Shown here: one piece after another, positions 1 through 7,552 of the stretch
Layout of the letters: each line of letters begins with the position of its first letter
Position numbering within the stretch: the first letter of the stretch is position 1
Source of the DNA: Nitrososphaerota archaeon
GTDB lineage: Archaea > Thermoproteota > Nitrososphaeria_A > Caldarchaeales > JAVZCJ01
Direction: 5' to 3'
NCBI GenBank assembly: GCA_038874475.1
Contig: JAVZCJ010000008.1
Span: 1-64,000, forward strand
DNA length: 64,000 nucleotides
Notes under the pieces: model-generated
The model's input: the letters and a program-made list of their open reading frames with translations, nothing else
What the model was told of the DNA's origin: nothing
Database searches by the model: none
Program-made: the position numbers and the translations under genes

Positions 1-1
1 T

Positions 2-259
2 TTTCAATATTTAAGAATGATGGGAGGAATAGATACTGTAATGCCAGATAAAATTGTAAAAAAAGTAATAAATGAAATTTTAATAAAAGCTAAATTAGAA
101 CCAATAAATGATGATATAGAATTTATTAAGAAAACTGAAGAAATTGCTAAAAAATGTGGATATAAACCAATAGAGCTATGTTGGATGACTTGGCTCATTC
201 AATATGAAGGAAAAGTAATGAGAATAGAAAAATATTCAAATATTCTTTCAAAGATTTAA
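2..259 (+). CDS. C-terminal part of a hypothetical protein, cut by the left edge
   Basis: The frame is open from the first base of the window (FQYLRMMGGIDTVMPDKIVKK) and ends at 259. There is no ribosome binding site before the first in-window ATG at 17, so this is most likely the tail of a longer gene that begins outside the window. The LRMMG...DTVMPD stretch recalls the helix-rich core of helix-hairpin-helix proteins such as base-excision glycosylase relatives, but 85 residues are too few to assign a family. The function is left open. Confidence 0.5.
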   Translation, partial: FQYLRMMGGIDTVMPDKIVKKVINEILIKAKLEPINDDIEFIKKTEEIAKKCGYKPIELCWMTWLIQYEGKVMRIEKYSNILSKI

Positions 260-302
260 AGTATTTCTAAAAGGAATCAACAGTATTTTTTTTAATAAAT
301 TC

Positions 303-378
303 ATTTTTATTTCTTTAAATTCAAAATATATATAAGGTTAATTGATTAATAAAACTATTGATGAATGAAAAAGAAAAA
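303..378 (+). repeat. Promoter and start region, copy 1 of a 75-bp duplication
   Basis: Positions 303-378 match the minus-strand segment 6419-6346. The last part (340-378) is identical except for one inserted C at 355. The repeat covers a TATA-like AT run near 328-337, the stretch before the start codon and the first six codons (MNEKEK) of two unrelated genes. The distance from TATA to ATG (about 25-30 nt) implies a leaderless or nearly leaderless transcript. Confidence 0.8.
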
Positions 379-1164
379 TTAGTCAGAATCAAAAGCATTG
401 AACTTAAAGAGCTTGAAGAACTTGAGCCGCTTTTAGTCAAGAACCCTGATTTAATTGAGGAAGGAATGAAAGTGTTAGCAAGACAATTACAGACAGATAT
501 TGGACGCTTAGATATTCTAGCAGTAGATAGCGAAGGAGCTTTGGTAATTATAGAATTAAAAGATGAAATTGATGATGAACAACTCAACCAAGGAATAAGA
601 TATTATGATTGGGCTGTAAGAAATTTAGCATGGTTAGCAAGTGTATATAAAAATGTTGACCCTAAAAAATCTCCAAGATTAATCCTTATAGCACCTGGTT
701 TTTCAGAGAATTTAAAGATAATTGCTAAATACACTATATTGAATTCTGAGGATTTGCTAGAATTAAAGGAGTATCATGCTTTCGAGCTCCCAAATGGACA
801 ACGTGCAATTTATTTTTCCTCTTTGGAAATTGGTGAAATACCAGAGCGTCCAGAAATACCTACAATAGAAGATAAAGAGCAATATATCGAATCAGAAGAA
901 GTAAAGCAACTATTTCGTAAGTCAATTGAAATTCTTAAAGAGAATGGAATAGAAGTTAAGCCTATTCATGGAAGACGGATTTCTTTATGGTATAAAGAGA
1001 AAAGATTTGCTTATATTGCAACTAGACGCAATTGGTTTTTATGTAAAGTTGAGAAGCTTGATGGTTCATGGACCGAGCTCTTTAGAATAACAAATCAAGA
1101 AGAATGGAATAAAGTATTTCAAGAATATATTCTGCCTGCTATAAGAGCAATAGAACAGAAATGA
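361..1164 (+). CDS. DUF91/NucS-like PD-(D/E)XK nuclease
   Basis: This 267-residue protein carries a RecB/NucS-type nuclease core. Residues 48-67 read GRLDILAVDSEGALVIIELK, which supplies the catalytic Asp51, Glu65 and Lys67 of the PD-(D/E)XK fold. NucS of archaea cuts branched or mismatched DNA, but there this core is C-terminal. Here it is at the N-terminus and is followed by about 110 residues (from roughly 165) of a separate charged and aromatic domain, so it is a relative rather than orthologous NucS. A TTG lies directly before the ATG at 361. I chose the ATG because the duplicated promoter copy near 6363 keeps the same ATG and following codons. It stands alone beside decayed defence-type genes. 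Confidence 0.75.
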   Translation: MNEKEKLVRIKSIELKELEELEPLLVKNPDLIEEGMKVLARQLQTDIGRLDILAVDSEGALVIIELKDEIDDEQLNQGIRYYDWAVRNLAWLASVYKNVDPKKSPRLILIAPGFSENLKIIAKYTILNSEDLLELKEYHAFELPNGQRAIYFSSLEIGEIPERPEIPTIEDKEQYIESEEVKQLFRKSIEILKENGIEVKPIHGRRISLWYKEKRFAYIATRRNWFLCKVEKLDGSWTELFRITNQEEWNKVFQEYILPAIRAIEQK

Positions 1165-1302
1165 AGAAAGAAGAACAAGCAGTATTCTCCTAAAAACTAT
1201 TTAGAATTAAATTTGAAAAGATTCTTAATTTTAAAAAATAATAAAATAACTATTCCTTAAAATATATATTTCTCTATTAATTGATATTATATTAGATTTC
1301 AA

Positions 1303-1500
1303 ATGTTCATATTAAGTGATAATGTTAAAAATAGGATTAAGGATTTCTTAGATGGTTTTGAAAAATGGTTAAAAACTGAAGAAGGCCAAGAGACTTTACG
1401 GGAAGAGAAGAAAAAGAAAAGAGATTAAAGAATTTACTTGATTTAACAAACTTTGATAAATTTACTGAGTTTGAATATAAAGAAGTCATAACATTATTAT
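1303..1500 (+). pseudogene. Frameshifted N-terminal relict, possibly of a McrB-like ATPase gene
   Basis: An ATG at 1303 opens a 41-codon frame (MFILSDNVKNRIKDFLDGFE...) that stops at 1428. Protein-like sequence continues in a different frame just before the stop (LKNLLDLTNFDKFTEFEYKE) until it meets the end of the convergent GIY-YIG gene. The joined text resembles the N-terminal region that precedes some archaeal McrB-type AAA proteins, with an acidic D-K-F-T-E-x-E-[FY] motif, but this is from memory of the family. The rest of the gene is gone. It is best read as a decayed defence gene. Confidence 0.4.
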
Positions 1501-1895
1501 TGCTTCACTTTCATATTAAGAATTGGTGCTAGAATAGCTGTTGCAAAATGTTCCAATCTAATTCTTTCAATAGAATCTTCTATTTCTTTAAATTTAAAAG
1601 TACATTTTTGAATATAATTTGATATTTCATTTTCATTTTTAAAATTATGTTTTTCTTTTAAAGCTCTTCTAAATTGGCTTCCTTTAATATTCCCACTTCT
1701 ATGATTGCTTAATAAACGCCTTCTAAGATTTTTTGTTCTTCCAATATAAATTGCTTCATTATTTTCATTAAAAATTATGTAAACACCAGCTTTTTCTGGA
1801 ATTTGATTATGACTCACATTTTTAAAACTAAAACTTTGAGTTGCTAAAATTTCATTGATTTTATTAACATATTCTAAAGCTATATTTTCATACAT
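1497..1895 (-). CDS. GIY-YIG nuclease domain protein
   Basis: The 132-residue product has the GIY-YIG core: GVYIIF at residues 37-42 and AIYIGRTKNLRRRL at 48-61, including the conserved Arg (R53 or R58 region) and His65. This fold occurs in UvrC, homing endonucleases and small free-standing nucleases such as UPF0213. This one has an N-terminal helix of about 30 residues and a C-terminal helical extension ending in a hydrophobic LAPILNMK segment. It is convergent with the relict at 1303-1500. The chromosomal role (repair or mobile-element nuclease) cannot be decided from sequence. Confidence 0.8.
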   Translation of the reverse strand: MYENIALEYVNKINEILATQSFSFKNVSHNQIPEKAGVYIIFNENNEAIYIGRTKNLRRRLLSNHRSGNIKGSQFRRALKEKHNFKNENEISNYIQKCTFKFKEIEDSIERIRLEHFATAILAPILNMKVKQ

Positions 1896-2093
1896 AAATA
1901 GAAAAACCTAAGCAATCCTATTATAAAAATATTAAAAAATAATTTAAGTAAAAAAATAAAAGAGCATTTTACTATTTGCTAAAGGATTAATTGCTTATTT
2001 TACGACTTTAATACTTCTTAATTTAAGAAATAACATATCTGAAAAATACCATAAAATATTATGACTTTTATGCAAAATTGAGAAGGTTTTTTC

Positions 2094-2567
2094 TTAAACT
2101 ATTGCCTTACTAACTATGCTGCATAAGTCTCCATATCCTTTGCTTTTTACTATTATAAACCTCTCATCCCAAAGATTTTTTAGAACTTCTCGATAATGTT
2201 TTCCGGCTATAACAATGATTTTATCATAATTCTTGAGTATAAGACGCAGTTTATCTTCAACTTGAGGCTGAATTCTTTTAACATCTTCTTTTGTCCTTAA
2301 AACCATATCATATCCTTCAATAATATCATCAGGATGAAGTAAACCATATTTTGCAGATATTATTACGTAATCGAATCCCATAACTTCACAATACCTCCTT
2401 ACAGTTTTAAAAAGTCTTCCTTGATACATTTGCTTGGCCGAAGTCTTAATTGAAGAATTGTAACCAAGTTTTTTCTTTGTACATTCAGTAATCACAAGAA
2501 CTTTTTCACCCTTTTTTAAACTTGCAAGTACATTTTCTTCCCCACTTTTCTTCCTGCCAATAAGCAT
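2094..2567 (-). CDS. DUF6884-type protein
   Basis: This is a 157-residue cytosolic protein. VLVITECTKKK (residues 23-33), AKQMYQGRLF (44-53) and SAKYGLLHPDDIIEGYD (71-87) match the DUF6884 pattern found in bacteria and archaea and recalled in the archaeosine synthase ArcS core. Members are thought to have a uracil-glycosylase-like fold, but no activity is firmly known. The first 20 residues (GRKKSGEEN...) are poorly conserved and the start may lie further in, at GEKVLV. It is a single gene with no operon partners. Confidence 0.6.
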   Translation of the reverse strand: MLIGRKKSGEENVLASLKKGEKVLVITECTKKKLGYNSSIKTSAKQMYQGRLFKTVRRYCEVMGFDYVIISAKYGLLHPDDIIEGYDMVLRTKEDVKRIQPQVEDKLRLILKNYDKIIVIAGKHYREVLKNLWDERFIIVKSKGYGDLCSIVSKAIV

Positions 2568-2671
2568 AGTCCATCTTTTTAAATTATTTTTTATTAAAAT
2601 TAAGAAATTAAAATATCTTATAAAAATTTAAAACTGCTATATTCTTTTTAACAATATACGATTTTACTTAG

Positions 2672-2989
2672 TTATAATGGTTTTCCGCATTTAATACAAT
2701 TAGCACTTATAGGTGGCTGAATTGTATGACATTTCTTGCATTCTACAACTAATCTCTCTCCACATTTCTGGCAATAATCTCCAAAAAAAGTTGATTGACC
2801 ACATTTTGGACAATTGATTATAAGTGAAAGTCCACATGAATTGCATTTTGTCCAGTGTGGGTAAATTAATGCACGACATTTAGGGCATCTAGTTTCTAAT
2901 GGATTTACTTTACCGCAAATTGGACAAACATTTGAATTTGGAGGAATAAATTGACCACAATATTTACAAGGCTTTTTATAACTTGACAT
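2672..2989 (-). CDS. Small protein made of tandem zinc ribbons
   Basis: The 105-residue protein is almost entirely Cys-x2-Cys pairs (CKYCG, CPICG, CPKCR, CNSCG, CPKCG, CQKCG, CKKCH, CIKCG), enough for about four zinc sites. Such all-ribbon proteins are common in archaea and may bind nucleic acid or serve as protein scaffolds, but no specific role is known. It is divergent from the zinc-ribbon protein starting at 3098, and the 108-bp gap has TATA-like sequences for both directions. The pair may be co-regulated. Confidence 0.7.
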   Translation of the reverse strand: MSSYKKPCKYCGQFIPPNSNVCPICGKVNPLETRCPKCRALIYPHWTKCNSCGLSLIINCPKCGQSTFFGDYCQKCGERLVVECKKCHTIQPPISANCIKCGKPL

Positions 2990-3097
2990 ATGGCTTATAC
3001 ACTAATTTTAATATAAATAGCATAAAATATAAACTTATCTGATAATTCTATAGTAAACTTTATATAGGCCTAGCTATATTAATAATGGGATTAAAAG

Positions 3098-3760
3098 ATG
3101 CCTTTTATTCCATTCACAAAAAATTTTGCAGATAATAGTGTAGAGGCAGGGTTTCAATTTACTTTCTTTTGCGATATTTGTCAAGATGGCTATAAAACAA
3201 GTTTTATCGAATCAAAATCTTATAAGAAAGCAGGTTTACTAAGAGGTTTGGGTAGAGCTGCTTCTATTGCTTCATCTATGGCAGGACGTAGTATAGGATA
3301 TCACATCGAAAGTGGTACAGATGTTATTGCTGAAAGATTTAGAGGGATGTCTCCAGAATGGCATAAGGAACATGAAGAAGCTTTCAAATTAGCTCAAAAT
3401 GAAGCAATGGGGCATTTCCATAAATGTCCAAAATGTGGAAGATGGGTATGCGATATTTGTTGGAATGATGAAGTTGGGCTTTGTAAGGAGGATGCACCAA
3501 GAGCTGCAACTGAAATTGCTGCTGCAAGAGCAACAGTAATGAAAGAGCAAATATGGGAAAAGGCTAAAGAAACAAAAATTTTTAAAGGAGAAATTAAACC
3601 AACACAAACAATATGTCCAGTATGTGGAAAACCTGCTGGAACAGGAAAATTTTGCATAAACTGTGGTGCTCCACTTACATTAACAAAATGTTCTAAATGT
3701 GGAGCAGAAATTACTCCTGGTGCTAGATTTTGTCCAGAATGTGGAAATAAGCTTTTCTAA
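3098..3760 (+). CDS. Double zinc-ribbon protein with N-terminal conserved domain
   Basis: The 220-residue product starts with a conserved region containing one Cys pair (CDICQDGY, residues 25-32), then a small-residue-rich helix (GRAASIASSMAGRS). CPKCGRWVCDIC follows near residues 109-120, and two C-terminal ribbons close it (CPVCGKPAG...CINCG and CSKCGAEITPGARFCPECG). This architecture is widespread in bacteria and archaea and is often annotated only as a zinc-ribbon domain protein. The middle amphipathic segment could associate with membrane, but no clear transmembrane helix is seen. Its function is unknown. Confidence 0.7.
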   Translation: MPFIPFTKNFADNSVEAGFQFTFFCDICQDGYKTSFIESKSYKKAGLLRGLGRAASIASSMAGRSIGYHIESGTDVIAERFRGMSPEWHKEHEEAFKLAQNEAMGHFHKCPKCGRWVCDICWNDEVGLCKEDAPRAATEIAAARATVMKEQIWEKAKETKIFKGEIKPTQTICPVCGKPAGTGKFCINCGAPLTLTKCSKCGAEITPGARFCPECGNKLF

Positions 3761-3951
3761 AAAATACCAAAAAACGAGAAATAACCCTCCTCTCAAAAAG
3801 GTATTTAAAAGTAGATCAAGAACGGAATAAAAAGTACATTTTGTTTTTTGATTCAAGAATAATAGGACATATAGTTCTCAAATACATATAATGGATTTGT
3901 TAAGATTTAATATAAAAGCACTACCAGCTCTATTAAATAGAACGTTCTCCT

Positions 3952-4287
3952 ATGCTAATTCCTGCTTATGTAATAACTTTTCTAATAAAATCTGAATGTG
4001 GAAAAACAACTACTCTTATAATAATAAATGAATTATATAAATTTGGAAAAATAATTATTATAGATTTTCATGGAGAATATATTGGATTAAAAGATTTAAT
4101 AAATGCAGAAATAATTAAAGAGAACGTTCTTTCATTTGATAAAATGGAAAAATTAAAAATTGAAGATATGAAAGCATTAAATAATTTTGAGAATATCTCA
4201 ATTGAAAAAGAAAATAAATTAAAAGAATTAGGATTAATTAAATTAATAAATGGGAAAAATAATATTAACATATTAGTAGTGTATTAA
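3952..4287 (+). pseudogene. Fragment of a HerA-type (DUF87) ATPase
   Basis: The 111-codon frame contains CGKTTTLIIINELYKFGK followed by IIIIDFHGEY. These correspond to the Walker A helix and the strand-two IDPHGEY motif of HerA/DUF87 translocases. The glycine-rich half of Walker A is missing (SECGKTT instead of GxxGSGKT), the N-terminal barrel is absent, and the frame stops before Walker B. It is therefore a decayed piece of a much longer (about 500-residue) gene. HerA-type genes often belong to defence or repair modules, which fits the surrounding accessory zone. Confidence 0.55.
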
Positions 4288-4394
4288 GATAGTAAAGTTC
4301 TGTGACTATTACTAATGGAGTAAGGAATACTCTAAATGGTTGTCTATTGCATCCAAATCCATCATAAAAGTTAACTTTAGGTTATTAGTAAATT

Positions 4395-5162
4395 TTATAT
4401 TTTTGGTTTTTTCCATGCCTTCCTTATAATTACTCCTAAGATGATTGAGAAAAATATTATCACTAAAAATACAAAAATAAATAATAAGATATGATCGCTA
4501 GCAGATGTTGGAACTGTTTTTATATTTGTTGTAGTTACTGTTACTGTTTGAGTAAGAATTGCAGTTGTTGCCGAAATGCTAGTTACTGTTAGAGTAACAG
4601 TGTATGGAGTTATACTTGTAGTTACTGAATACGTCGTTTTTTCTTTAATTATGATAACTTTTGCGTGCTGAACCGCTATATCTTTTATATCCTGAAAATT
4701 CTGGTCAGCTAACCCAACTTTAGATATAACTATCTCGCATACTACTTCGTCTACATCATCACGCACTTTAAAGGTTAAAGCCAAGAATGTTCCTGGATCA
4801 GAAGGAGCTTTTGTTTCTCCTTTACGTGCAACCGCATAATTCACAAAACCTCTTAGTTTATCAATCATTTGAAATCCAATAAGTGGATCCGGACCGAAAA
4901 GCCCCCCAATCTTAACATCTATAAGATCAAAAACTTGTGAATTAAAAGTTACGTTAACATCTCCAGCGCTAATACCATAAGAGCCGGGATTAATCTTCAC
5001 TAAAATAGTAAAAGTTTCTCCAGCTTGAGTTTCAATAGATTGAGGCTCTATGTATACTTCTACAGAGCCAGTTGCTTCTACCGTACATAAGTAAGCTGTC
5101 AATATTAATTGAGATAAAATAACTAGCATTAATATATGTTTGAATCTAGCTTGAGCGACCAT
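4395..5162 (-). CDS. Exported membrane-anchored cohesin-type domain protein
   Basis: This roughly 255-residue protein has an N-terminal signal peptide (ILMLVILSQLILTAYLC). A beta-rich domain follows with the cohesin pattern (VEVYIEPQSIETQAGETFTI near residue 33, VTFNSQVFDLIDV, GTFLALTFKV). Then come a Thr/Val-rich stalk and a C-terminal membrane helix (LLFIFVFLVIIFFSIILGVI) with a basic tail, so it is held on the outer cell face. The ATG at 5162 is preferred over the GTG at 5171 because AGGTG lies six bases before it. It overlaps the upstream gene by 17 bases, which indicates translational coupling. The domain is homologous to the one in its neighbour. Its binding partner is inferred, not shown. 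Confidence 0.75.
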   Translation of the reverse strand: MVAQARFKHILMLVILSQLILTAYLCTVEATGSVEVYIEPQSIETQAGETFTILVKINPGSYGISAGDVNVTFNSQVFDLIDVKIGGLFGPDPLIGFQMIDKLRGFVNYAVARKGETKAPSDPGTFLALTFKVRDDVDEVVCEIVISKVGLADQNFQDIKDIAVQHAKVIIIKEKTTYSVTTSITPYTVTLTVTSISATTAILTQTVTVTTTNIKTVPTSASDHILLFIFVFLVIIFFSIILGVIIRKAWKKPKI

Positions 5163-6363
5163 AATTTGCACCTAATATTGCTAGGTCTCTATAATCTATT
5201 ATTCCATCATTATTTAAGTCGGCTTCTTGTCTATATCCTCCCTCCCCTCTTGACTTACCATAACATGAACCTAATATTGCTAAATCCATGTAATTAACTG
5301 TACCATCACCATTAATATCACCTAGGATACCTGCAATAACATATACTTCTCCTCCCCTAACCTCTATGTTTATTATTTTTTCATAATTCTCATTAGCAAA
5401 TTCGATTGATAACTCTAGTTTGTAGTATCCTGGTGTAGCGCCTCTTTTCACTTCAAAAGTTATAGTTGCAAATGTGCCATTAGGAGTTGGAACAGGCGTC
5501 GGACCAACTCTAGCTATTGCATATTTTATCATTCCATTAATATTATCTATTTGTCTCATTCCTTCCAGTGGATTATCTCCTAAAAGATTTCCTCGAGATA
5601 TTTCAATTGCTTGTAATATACTTGGATTGAATCTTAAAATCATTTCACCACTACTAATTCCAAAATCTTTAGGATCAACTTTGATCTCTATGTTGAATCG
5701 CTTGGGTGCTTCAACTCTCATTATTGAAGGGTGAATAAATGCCGTGAGATTTTTAATTGGAATCCATTGATAAGTCTTTGTAGTATTAAAAGAAGTCTTA
5801 AGAGTGGTAGTAATTGTTGTGTAGATAGGAGTAGTTACTACAGTATATGTTGTTACGGTTGGAACGGTAGTAATTACTGTTGTAGGAGAGGTTGTAGTTA
5901 CTATGGAGGTTATATTTGTTAAGTTGTACTCAAGCCAATATAACTTTTCAACCCATTTATATAATCTTGCAGGGCCAAGAGTTGGAGTCATAACAATTAT
6001 GTAATAATTATCTGTGTACTGAATAGGATACCAAAGTTGCCCGGATTGACCTGTTTTTGAGACTCTCCAGCTAGTTAGAGTGAAGCCAAGTAGTCTGTTT
6101 CTCCAATCAATTTCATTTAAAATATATACATTCACTAATCGATCAGCTTCCCATTCTATAGCTAAGTATTTACCTGAATTAATATAATATGGGCCTGAGT
6201 AACGGTATCCTAAGTTAGGTATGTCTAAATTTTCACCAGAGAAAAGCACAACTTCTCTCCAAATTTGCCCTTGAACTCCATGTAAACTAAAAGTAAAACC
6301 TGCCATTAAGATTGTAAAGAATAAAGCACTTAAAGCTAGATGAGGTTTTTCTTTTTCATTCAT
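5146..6363 (-). CDS. Exported protein with cohesin-type domain and C-terminal dockerin
   Basis: This is a roughly 405-residue exported protein. A signal peptide (LALSALFFTILMAGFTFSLHG) leads into an aromatic-rich N-terminal domain, a Thr/Val-rich linker and a cohesin-type beta domain (FNIEIKVDPKDFGISSGEM onward). It ends in a type I dockerin: two EF-hand-like loops, GDINGDGTVNYMDLAILG and ADLNNDGIIDYRDLAILG, with the Asp/Asn ligands intact. Dockerins bind cohesins in bacterial cellulosomes, and archaeal examples are known but poorly understood. The ATG at 6363 is chosen over the upstream TTG because the duplicated promoter copy keeps this ATG. No glycosidase domain is seen, so a surface-layer or adhesion role is as likely as polymer degradation. 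Confidence 0.8.
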   Translation of the reverse strand: MNEKEKPHLALSALFFTILMAGFTFSLHGVQGQIWREVVLFSGENLDIPNLGYRYSGPYYINSGKYLAIEWEADRLVNVYILNEIDWRNRLLGFTLTSWRVSKTGQSGQLWYPIQYTDNYYIIVMTPTLGPARLYKWVEKLYWLEYNLTNITSIVTTTSPTTVITTVPTVTTYTVVTTPIYTTITTTLKTSFNTTKTYQWIPIKNLTAFIHPSIMRVEAPKRFNIEIKVDPKDFGISSGEMILRFNPSILQAIEISRGNLLGDNPLEGMRQIDNINGMIKYAIARVGPTPVPTPNGTFATITFEVKRGATPGYYKLELSIEFANENYEKIINIEVRGGEVYVIAGILGDINGDGTVNYMDLAILGSCYGKSRGEGGYRQEADLNNDGIIDYRDLAILGANYGRSS

Positions 6364-6419
6364 CAATATTTTATTAATCAATTGATCTATATATCTTTTA
6401 AATTCAAAGAAGTAAAAAT
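6346..6419 (-). repeat. Promoter and start region, copy 2 of a 75-bp duplication
   Basis: The minus-strand sequence from 6419 to 6346 aligns to 303-378. The inner 38 bases (6383-6346) are identical apart from one base missing here. It contains the AT-rich TATA region and the start codon of the dockerin gene. The genes downstream diverge completely after codon six, so the copied unit is a promoter plus translation start rather than a gene. Confidence 0.8.
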
Positions 6420-6504
6420 TAATGTTTATTAAAGTTCTAAAAAGTTCAAGAAAGTTTATTTATTATGTGAAAAAATAAAGAATAATCTTCTTAAGCTCTT
6501 TAAA

Positions 6505-6533
6505 GGTTTGGTCTAATAAACGACCATAAAACC
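6505..6533. other. Bulged hairpin in the gap after the restriction gene
   Basis: GGTTTGGTC (6505-6513) can pair with GACCA (6522-6526) and AAACC (6529-6533), leaving a small bulge. It sits between the end of the DpnII-type gene and the promoter of the dockerin gene, both on the minus strand. It may affect the 3' end of the restriction mRNA. Archaeal terminators usually need only T-runs, so its role is uncertain. Confidence 0.3.
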
Positions 6534-6544
6534 TAATTAAAATG

Positions 6545-7420
6545 TTAGAGTAGTTTTAATATTAACTCATTTATTTTTTCATTAGCTATAGTATAATTCA
6601 TTGGAAAATCTATTTCTTTAAAACTTTGAATAATTGTTTCTTTCATTTTATTCCATGCAGGCCCATCTGTTATCCATATGAAAAAAGTACCTTTCTTCTC
6701 ATAAATTTTATGCTGTAAATCTATGTATGCATTGGCTGTTTCTATTGGTTTACTTCCACTTACATTATAGAAGTTACACTCAATTATTATTTTAGGAACA
6801 TTCTCTTTATATATTACAAAGTCCGCTTTCTTTCTTCTTATTGTTCTTATGCTTGAATCTTCAGATTTTATTTCTATATTCACATTTTCTAGCTTTCTTT
6901 TTAAAAGTAATTCTACAAATTTTTGAAATATTTTTCCACTTCTATTTTTTCTTGCATTTGAATCTAATCCAACTTCTACTCCTAATAAATATGCGTATAA
7001 ATCATTAATTTCTCCAAAAAGTTGAATTATACCTGTTTTTTCACAAAAATCTACAAGGTCTTTTACTTCATTTTCTTCAAGCTTTCTTTCAGAAAAATTA
7101 AATGTTTTATATAATGTTTTTTCCCAAATTTCTAAAAGAGTAATGTTTTTCTCTCTTACAGCAATAATTGATGGAATGATAGGTATTGTCTCTGGATATT
7201 TTATAAATATTTCTTCTAATTCTTTCTTCCTTTTTTCAGGTTCTATTTTAGTTAATGAATTTAAGAGACTAATCTCTTTAACATATTTTTCAATTTTCTC
7301 TTTAACTTTTTTCCAATCTACAAAATATTCATAAGTTTGATTTGTTTTTAAAAGTGTTTTAAAGAAGTAGTCTAGATATTCATTTTCACTTTTAAATCCT
7401 AAAGCTTCATATTTTACCAA
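6545..7420 (-). CDS. DpnII/MboI-family type II restriction endonuclease
   Basis: The 291-residue protein matches the DpnII family throughout: YFVDWKKV (residues 32-39), SLLNSLTK (51-58), LLGVEVGLDSNARKNRSG (145-162), KKADFVIY (197-204) and IIIECNFYNVSGSKPIETA (211-229). Asp200 and Glu214 with Asn216 form the nuclease site. Known members cut GATC in unmethylated DNA. The length is typical and the gene appears intact. A methyltransferase gene is divergent across a 132-bp gap, completing a restriction-modification pair. GATC specificity is inferred from the family only. Confidence 0.85.
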   Translation of the reverse strand: MVKYEALGFKSENEYLDYFFKTLLKTNQTYEYFVDWKKVKEKIEKYVKEISLLNSLTKIEPEKRKKELEEIFIKYPETIPIIPSIIAVREKNITLLEIWEKTLYKTFNFSERKLEENEVKDLVDFCEKTGIIQLFGEINDLYAYLLGVEVGLDSNARKNRSGKIFQKFVELLLKRKLENVNIEIKSEDSSIRTIRRKKADFVIYKENVPKIIIECNFYNVSGSKPIETANAYIDLQHKIYEKKGTFFIWITDGPAWNKMKETIIQSFKEIDFPMNYTIANEKINELILKLL

Positions 7421-7552
7421 AATTTATCCCCCAACTTTCTATTGTTTTTAACTATAAAATATTAAATAGAAAATATAAAGTTTCAAATAATTTATAAAAA
7501 TTTAAAAGAAACAATAATGAGATTATAAGTGAAAATGGTTAGGGCTTAAATA

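Noticed and set aside
3941-4131. AGAACGTTCT palindrome present twice (near 3943 and 4121)
   Set aside because: One copy lies inside the HerA fragment, there is no gene arrangement to support an operator role, and a 10-bp palindrome in AT-rich DNA can recur by chance.
5731-5922. Cysteine- and glycine-rich plus-strand frame inside the dockerin gene
   Set aside because: It is the complement of the Thr/Val-rich linker codons, whose repeats produce open frames on the other strand.
4395-6363. Cellulosome enzyme cluster
   Set aside because: No glycoside hydrolase or carbohydrate-binding module accompanies the cohesin and dockerin domains, so polymer degradation is not claimed.
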